Origin: an uncultured Lachnospiraceae bacterium
Lineage (GTDB): Bacteria > Bacillota > Clostridia > Lachnospirales > Lachnospiraceae
Reading direction: 5' to 3'
NCBI GenBank assembly: GCA_948470755.1
Contig: CAOKPU010000001.1
Coordinates: 1 to 64,000 of the forward strand
Length of the DNA stretch: 64,000 bases
Shown: piece after piece, positions 59,103 through 64,000 of the stretch
How the letters are laid out: each line of letters opens with the position of its first letter
Position numbering within the stretch: the stretch's first letter is position 1
The notes under the pieces: model-generated
Told to the model about the DNA's origin: nothing
Database searches by the model: none
What the model saw: only the letters and a program-made list of their open reading frames with translations
Made by a program: the position numbers and the translations under genes

Positions 59103-60718
59103 ATTGTTTCCATCCTTGTGCTTTTGTTTTTCGCGGCGGCAATAAAGCCTTTGAATAAAGGGTGAGGGCGGTTAGGCCTTGATTTTAGCTCCGGGTGCGC
59201 CTGGGTGGCGATAAAGAAGGGGTGATCCGGGATCTCGCACATCTCCACAATGCGGCCGTCAGGGGAAAGGCCGGATAATTTCATGCCGTTTTCCAAAAGG
59301 ACGGCCCGGTAGTCATTGTTGACTTCGTAGCGGTGCCTATGTCGTTCATAGATAGTTTCTGCCGCATATAGATGATAGGCTTTGGAATCCTTGTCCAATA
59401 TACAGGGATAGGAACCAAGCCGTAAGGTTCCGCCAATATCTTCCACTCCATTCTGGTCAGGCAAAAGGGCGATGACAGGGTGGGTGGTGTGTGGGTCTAA
59501 TTCTACACTGTGTGCATCGTGATAACCAATCACATTCCTGGCAAATTCCACGATGGAAAGCTGCATTCCAAGGCAGAGGCCGAGGAAAGGGATCCGGTTT
59601 ACCCTTGCGTAGGTAATGGCATGGATTTTGCCGTCTATACCCCGTCCGCCGAAACCGCCGGGGACGAGGATGCCGTCCGCATCCTGCAGGAGCAGGGCTG
59701 TATTTTCCGGGGTAACGGTTTCCGAATCCACCCATTTTATGTTGACTGTGACGCGGTTGGAGATTCCTCCGTGTTTTAATGCTTCCACTACGCTGATATA
59801 GGCGTCGTGAAGCTGAATATATTTACCTACTAAAGCGATCGTCACTTCTCCTGAAGGGGAACGCAGGGCGTCCACCATAGCGGCCCAATCGGTAAGATCC
59901 GGTTCCGGGCAGGGCAGATGCAGGCACTCGCAGGCAACTTGTGCCAGACGTTCCTTTTCCATAGCTAACGGGGCTTCGTATAAATATTCCACATCCAGGT
60001 TCTGCAGGACATGGCTGTCCGGTACGTTGCAGAAGAGCGCAATTTTATCTTTAATCCCCTGATCCAAAGGATGTTCGCTCCGGCATACGATGATATCGGG
60101 CCGGATGCCCATTCCCTGTAGTTCTTTGACGCTGGCTTGGGTAGGCTTGGTTTTCATTTCCTGAGAAGCCCTCAGATAGGGGATCAAGGTAACGTGGATT
60201 AAGATGGCGTTTTCTTTCCCTACTTCGTGTTGGAACTGGCGGATGGACTCTAAGAAAGGCTGGCTTTCGATATCGCCTACCGTACCGCCTACCTCAATGA
60301 TTGCAATCCGTATTCCTGTATCCGTAAAGTTCCTGTAGAACCGGCTTTTAATTTCATTTGTAATGTGTGGGATGACTTGGACAGTGCCGCCGCCATAGTC
60401 CCCTCTGCGCTCTTTTTGAAGGACGGACCAATAGATTTTCCCGGTGGTGACGTTGGAGTTTTTTCCGAGATTTTCATCAATGAATCTTTCATAATGCCCT
60501 AAATCCAAATCAGTTTCCGTGCCGTCATCTGTCACGAATACTTCGCCGTGCTGAATAGGATTCATGGTTCCGGGATCGATATTGATGTATGGGTCAAATT
60601 TTTGCATTGTGACTTTATAACCACGGGCTTTCAAGAGTCTTCCGAGGGATGCGGCGGTAATTCCTTTTCCCAGGCCGGAAACAACGCCGCCTGTTACGAA
60701 TACGTATTTTACAGGCAT
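59099..60718 (-). CDS. pyrG: CTP synthase
   Basis: This 539-residue enzyme makes CTP from UTP, ATP and glutamine. The N-terminal synthetase domain ([41 protein letters not shown]) is followed by a class I glutaminase (about 300-535) with nucleophile Cys in FLGLCLGMQ and His-Glu in [12 protein letters not shown]. The start at 60718 has GAGGAGG upstream; an ATG five codons before lacks one. Complete and of normal length. A -10-like TATAAT lies about 50 bases upstream on this strand without a clear -35. Confidence 0.97.
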   Translation of the reverse strand: MPVKYVFVTGGVVSGLGKGITAASLGRLLKARGYKVTMQKFDPYINIDPGTMNPIQHGEVFVTDDGTETDLDLGHYERFIDENLGKNSNVTTGKIYWSVLQKERRGDYGGGTVQVIPHITNEIKSRFYRNFTDTGIRIAIIEVGGTVGDIESQPFLESIRQFQHEVGKENAILIHVTLIPYLRASQEMKTKPTQASVKELQGMGIRPDIIVCRSEHPLDQGIKDKIALFCNVPDSHVLQNLDVEYLYEAPLAMEKERLAQVACECLHLPCPEPDLTDWAAMVDALRSPSGEVTIALVGKYIQLHDAYISVVEALKHGGISNRVTVNIKWVDSETVTPENTALLLQDADGILVPGGFGGRGIDGKIHAITYARVNRIPFLGLCLGMQLSIVEFARNVIGYHDAHSVELDPHTTHPVIALLPDQNGVEDIGGTLRLGSYPCILDKDSKAYHLYAAETIYERHRHRYEVNNDYRAVLLENGMKLSGLSPDGRIVEMCEIPDHPFFIATQAHPELKSRPNRPHPLFKGFIAAAKNKSTRMETI

Positions 60719-60856
60719 TTTTCTCCTCCTCAATAGAAACTGGGCTTTACAATAACTTATGTATTATACAATGAGTAAGAGCTAAAAATCTACTATTTCA
60801 AAGAAAAAATTTTAGAAATCTTTTATACATGGACAAATATTTTCATAATTCTCTTA

Positions 60857-60885
60857 TTGATTTATCGAAAATCAGTCACTATAAT
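60857..60885 (+). promoter_or_regulatory. Promoter of ftsH
   Basis: TTGATT (60857-60862), a 17-base spacer and TATAAT (60880-60885), 92 bases before the start. Confidence 0.7.
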
Positions 60886-60977
60886 AAATAGGAGCAGCAG
60901 CCGGAAAGGAAAAAGGGCGGCTGTGGAGGAACATAGAAAAAGGGCGGGCCGGAAAAAGCCTGTAAATAGGAGTAATT

Positions 60978-63284
60978 ATGGATGAAAATAATTTAAACCA
61001 ATACGATGGCGGCGGCTATAACAACGGCAATCGTGGCGGAAATCAGAATAACAATGGGAACAGCGGGCCGGGAGGCGGGGGGGAAGACCCAAAAAAACAA
61101 AGCATTTTCCTTCTTTTGATCGCTTCTTTGGTTACGCTTTTTTGTATGAGTTATTTCATGAAAGCGTTGACCGGCAATACGGAGAAGGAGATTACTTACA
61201 ATGAATTTATCCGGATGGTAGAGAGCGGCGAGGTGGAGAGTGTACAGATAGAGTCCGACCGCATTACCATTAAACCTGTAAAAAAGGAAGACATCGTAAG
61301 CATATACGGGGTTCCGGAGGTTACGTATTATACAGGGCGGATCGCGGACGATGGCCTGACGGAACGCCTGTTGGAGAATAATGTAGATGTAAAGGGAGTG
61401 GTGCCTGACGGTTCAGGGATGATCTTATCCATTATCTTGACCTATGTGCTGCCGGTGCTGCTTTTATGGCTGCTGCTTAGCCTGTTGTTCCGGAAAATGG
61501 CGAAAAGCGGCGGTGGGGTCATGGGCATTGGGAAAAGCAATGCTAAGGTGTATGTGGAAAAGGAGACGGGAGTCAGCTTTAAAGATGTGGCTGGGGAAGA
61601 TGAAGCGAAAGAGTCTTTGCAGGAGGTTGTGGATTTCCTTCATAATCCGGGCAGATATGCGAAAATCGGTGCGAAGCTGCCGAAAGGGGCCCTTCTGGTA
61701 GGGCCTCCGGGAACCGGGAAGACCCTTTTGGCAAAAGCGGTTGCCGGAGAGGCCCATGTGCCGTTCTTTTCCCTGACGGGTTCGGACTTTATTGAGATGT
61801 ATGTGGGCGTAGGCGCATCCCGTGTCCGGGATCTGTTTAAAGAAGCGACAAAAAATGCCCCTTGTATCGTATTTATTGATGAGATTGACGCTATAGGCAG
61901 AAGCCGCGATTCCAAATTCGGAGGGGGGAATGAGGAGCGGGAGCAGACGTTGAATCAGCTTTTATCGGAAATGGATGGTTTTGACACATCCAAGGGCATT
62001 TTGATCCTGGGAGCTACTAACCGGCCGGAAATATTGGATAAGGCGCTTTTGCGTCCGGGCCGTTTTGACCGCAGGATTATCGTGGATAAGCCTGATTTGA
62101 AAGGCCGTGTGGAGATCCTGAAGGTTCATGCGAAGGACGTGCTGATGGACGATAGCGTGGATTTGGACGCGATCGCGCTGGCAACCAGCGGCGCGGTAGG
62201 GTCGGATCTGGCTAATATGATCAATGAGGCGGCAATCAATGCGGTGCAGAAAGGCAGGAATTATGTTTGTCAGCAGGATTTATTTGAAGCGGTAGAACAG
62301 GTACTGGTAGGAAAAGAGAAGAAGGACCGTATCATGAGCAAGGAAGAACGTAAGATCGTGTCTTATCATGAGGTAGGCCATGCCTTATTAAGCGCCCTTC
62401 AGAAGAATTCCGAACCGGTACAGAAAATTACGATTGTCCCAAGGACGATGGGAGCCCTGGGCTATGTAATGCAAGTGCCGGAAGAGGAAAAATATTTGAA
62501 TACAAAAGCGGAACTGCATGATATGCTGGTAGGTTATCTCGGCGGCCGGGCGGCGGAAGAGATTGTATTTGATACGGTGACTACGGGGGCGGCTAACGAT
62601 ATAGAGAAGGCAACGAATATTGCAAAGAATATGGTGACCCGCTTTGGCATGAGTGAAAAGTTCGGATTGATGGGATTGGCGACGATAGAAAACCAGTATC
62701 TGGGCGGCGGCGCCAGGCTGGATTGCAGCGATGTAACGGCGGCGGACGTGGATACGGAGGTTATGAACATCCTGAAAGGCTGTTACGCGGAAGCGAAAGC
62801 GCTGTTATCCGAGAACAGGGAGCTTATGGATAAGCTGGCAGCTCATTTGATAGAAAAAGAAACTATAACCGGCAAAGAGTTTATGAAGATATACCGTGCG
62901 GAAAAAGGGATCCCGGAACCGGAAGAAGAGGAAGGAAAGGCACTGGAAGAAAAAGACCCGGCGAAAAGGAAAGAGGAAGGGCGGCCGGAGGCAGCCAATC
63001 CGGAAGGGGATTGCCCTGCGGGGTTGGAAAAAAAAGAGAAACCGGTGGAAGACGCATTCAGCAAGGCGATTGAGACGGAACAGGAAAAAATCAAGGATCG
63101 TATGGAGGCCGGGGCAGAAGAGCGGAAAGAAGAGCCGGGAAGCGCAGGAAACCCGCCGGAAAGACAGGATGATCCGGAAAACAAAGATTTATCAGGACAA
63201 AAGGACGGGAATAGCCGTGGGCCGGGGCAAAGCGGCGGCCCGGTAGGTCGTTTTTCCAATGCATCCGGGAATTTTGAACCATAA
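60978..63284 (+). CDS. ftsH: ATP-dependent zinc metalloprotease FtsH
   Basis: The 768-residue membrane-bound protease makes a hexamer that degrades membrane and regulatory proteins. An unusual Asn/Gly-rich N-terminus (about 1-38) precedes TM1 (about 42-62), an external domain, TM2 (about 150-170), the AAA+ module (Walker A GPPGTGKT about 241-249, Walker [23 protein letters not shown]) and the protease site HEVGH (about 463). The C-terminus (about 650-768) is a long acidic, Lys/Glu/Pro-rich tail, longer than in most relatives and possibly a regulatory or substrate-handling arm. Divergent from pyrG. Confidence 0.96.
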   Translation: MDENNLNQYDGGGYNNGNRGGNQNNNGNSGPGGGGEDPKKQSIFLLLIASLVTLFCMSYFMKALTGNTEKEITYNEFIRMVESGEVESVQIESDRITIKPVKKEDIVSIYGVPEVTYYTGRIADDGLTERLLENNVDVKGVVPDGSGMILSIILTYVLPVLLLWLLLSLLFRKMAKSGGGVMGIGKSNAKVYVEKETGVSFKDVAGEDEAKESLQEVVDFLHNPGRYAKIGAKLPKGALLVGPPGTGKTLLAKAVAGEAHVPFFSLTGSDFIEMYVGVGASRVRDLFKEATKNAPCIVFIDEIDAIGRSRDSKFGGGNEEREQTLNQLLSEMDGFDTSKGILILGATNRPEILDKALLRPGRFDRRIIVDKPDLKGRVEILKVHAKDVLMDDSVDLDAIALATSGAVGSDLANMINEAAINAVQKGRNYVCQQDLFEAVEQVLVGKEKKDRIMSKEERKIVSYHEVGHALLSALQKNSEPVQKITIVPRTMGALGYVMQVPEEEKYLNTKAELHDMLVGYLGGRAAEEIVFDTVTTGAANDIEKATNIAKNMVTRFGMSEKFGLMGLATIENQYLGGGARLDCSDVTAADVDTEVMNILKGCYAEAKALLSENRELMDKLAAHLIEKETITGKEFMKIYRAEKGIPEPEEEEGKALEEKDPAKRKEEGRPEAANPEGDCPAGLEKKEKPVEDAFSKAIETEQEKIKDRMEAGAEERKEEPGSAGNPPERQDDPENKDLSGQKDGNSRGPGQSGGPVGRFSNASGNFEP

Positions 63285-63401
63285 AAGGGAAGGATTGTGA
63301 TACAGGTAGGGAATGTCCGTATGCCGGGCATTCCTTGCTGTATGTTGGAGTATTTTTATATTATAAGAAAGACCTTGTTGCTGTGAAGTGCTAAAGGAGC
63401 A

Positions 63402-63515
63402 GGCATTCTTCATCCAAATTTGAGTCAGAGACGGGGATGTGCCTTGATCGCAGTCGGAAATTTTAGATTTCCGACGCGTGTCATCGCAGTAAACTGCTCT
63501 GACATGGAGGATTAG
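63402..63515 (+). repeat. Family I repeat directly before uvrC
   Basis: Stem 1 is GGCA and CATCC (63402-63415) with GGATG and TGCC (63435-63443). Its loop holds GTCAGAG (63424-63430), complementary to CTCTGAC (63497-63503), a pseudoknot. Inner hairpin GTCGGAAAT/ATTTCCGAC (63453-63475). The tail ATGGAGGATTAG (63504-63515) is the uvrC ribosome site. Confidence 0.8.
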
Positions 63516-63516
63516 G

Positions 63517-64000
63517 ATGTTTGATTTTGATGAAGAATTGAAAAAATTGCCGGCAAAGCCGGGCGTATATATTATGCATGACGGGAAAGACGCCATTATA
63601 TATGTCGGAAAGGCTGTGAACCTACATAACCGCGTCAGGTCGTATTTCCGTAAAATTGTAGGGAGAGGTCCGCAGATTGATAAAATGGTGGAGCAGATTG
63701 CCCGGTTTGAATATATCATTACGGACTCCGAGCTGGAAGCGCTGGTGCTGGAAAACAACCTGATCAAAGAATACAGCCCCCGGTATAATACGATGCTGAA
63801 GGATGATAAGACTTATCCTTACATTAAAGTGACGGTGGGGGAAGAGTATCCCAGGATTTTGTTTTCCCGGGAGATGAAAAAAGACCGTTCCCGGTATTTC
63901 GGGCCTTTTACCAGCGCGGCGTCGGTGAAGGATACAATAGATTTAATCAATAAGCTGTATATGTTAAGGACGTGCAATAAAAACCTTCCCAAAGAGGAGG
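63517..64000 (+). CDS. uvrC: Excinuclease ABC subunit C, N-terminal part (runs off the window)
   Basis: The first 161 residues are present. The GIY-YIG nuclease domain is clear: [67 protein letters not shown] and RYFGPFTSA. UvrC makes both cuts around a bulky DNA lesion with UvrB. The ATG at 63517 is six bases from GGAGG (63506-63510), which is part of the family I repeat tail, so translation of this repair gene depends on a repeat-derived ribosome site. The rest of the gene lies beyond the window end. Confidence 0.95.
   Translation, partial: MFDFDEELKKLPAKPGVYIMHDGKDAIIYVGKAVNLHNRVRSYFRKIVGRGPQIDKMVEQIARFEYIITDSELEALVLENNLIKEYSPRYNTMLKDDKTYPYIKVTVGEEYPRILFSREMKKDRSRYFGPFTSAASVKDTIDLINKLYMLRTCNKNLPKEE

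Overview
The window looks like chromosome of an anaerobic, spore-forming Lachnospiraceae-type Firmicute (Clostridia). The pointers are strong AGGAGG-type ribosome sites, TTGACA/TATAAT promoters, a spore-type LysM/peptidoglycan-binding protein, several glucose-family PTS permeases, a YitT protein, and the housekeeping set pyrG, DUF1846, ftsH and uvrC. Genus is not claimed. No rRNA, tRNA or CRISPR array was found.

Layout. 1-2.6 kb is a worn accessory stretch: HxlR regulator, SIR2-like gene remnant fused to repeats, AbrB/RelE-type toxin-antitoxin pair, LytTR-DUF3021 pair. 2.8-4.8 kb is a Cache chemoreceptor. 4.9-11.8 kb is a LacI-controlled sugar ABC operon with an aldo/keto reductase and a Gfo/Idh dehydrogenase; three matching operators are visible. 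11.8-14.6 kb is an SAH/MTA deaminase followed by an SAH-hydrolase-family enzyme. 14.7-18.6 kb is one spore-type cell-wall gene cut in two by a ~2.13 kb element carrying a large serine recombinase (skin-like). 19-20.4 kb is glutamine synthetase. 20.5-32.3 kb is a carbohydrate island: treR/PTS/treC with three operators, an AraC regulator beside a beta-glucoside-type EIIBCA and a HAD phosphatase, then an EIIA-antiterminator-EIIBC operon with a legible antiterminator/terminator switch.

33.6-49.2 kb holds a long collinear cluster that I cannot assign to a described system: SCP2-like protein, nucleotidyltransferase-like protein, 1410-aa DUF6603 protein, three large unknown proteins (395, 284, 1108 aa), an Ig-like/propeller-like protein, and a protein ending in a Hint (hedgehog/intein) domain. 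Genes overlap or abut, so they are probably made together. It is followed by an FG-GAP-like exported protein, an OmpR/histidine-kinase pair, a membrane-anchored protein and an amidase-deacetylase fusion whose upstream region carries four TGATGC repeats at exact 11-bp spacing. 55.6-64 kb returns to single genes and housekeeping genes.

A second undescribed feature runs through the window: a dispersed family of intergenic elements (713-906, 28277-28327, 32285-32576, 47155-47396, 49846-49959, 63402-63515). They have modular hairpins, some with loops that can pair downstream as pseudoknots. Copies differ in sequence but keep pairing. Each complete module ends in an ATGGAGG(N)TAG-like tail that supplies a Shine-Dalgarno sequence to the next gene (uvrC, an AEC transporter, the Hint protein). 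The reconstructed spore gene, the DUF6603 cluster and these elements are the parts most worth following up.
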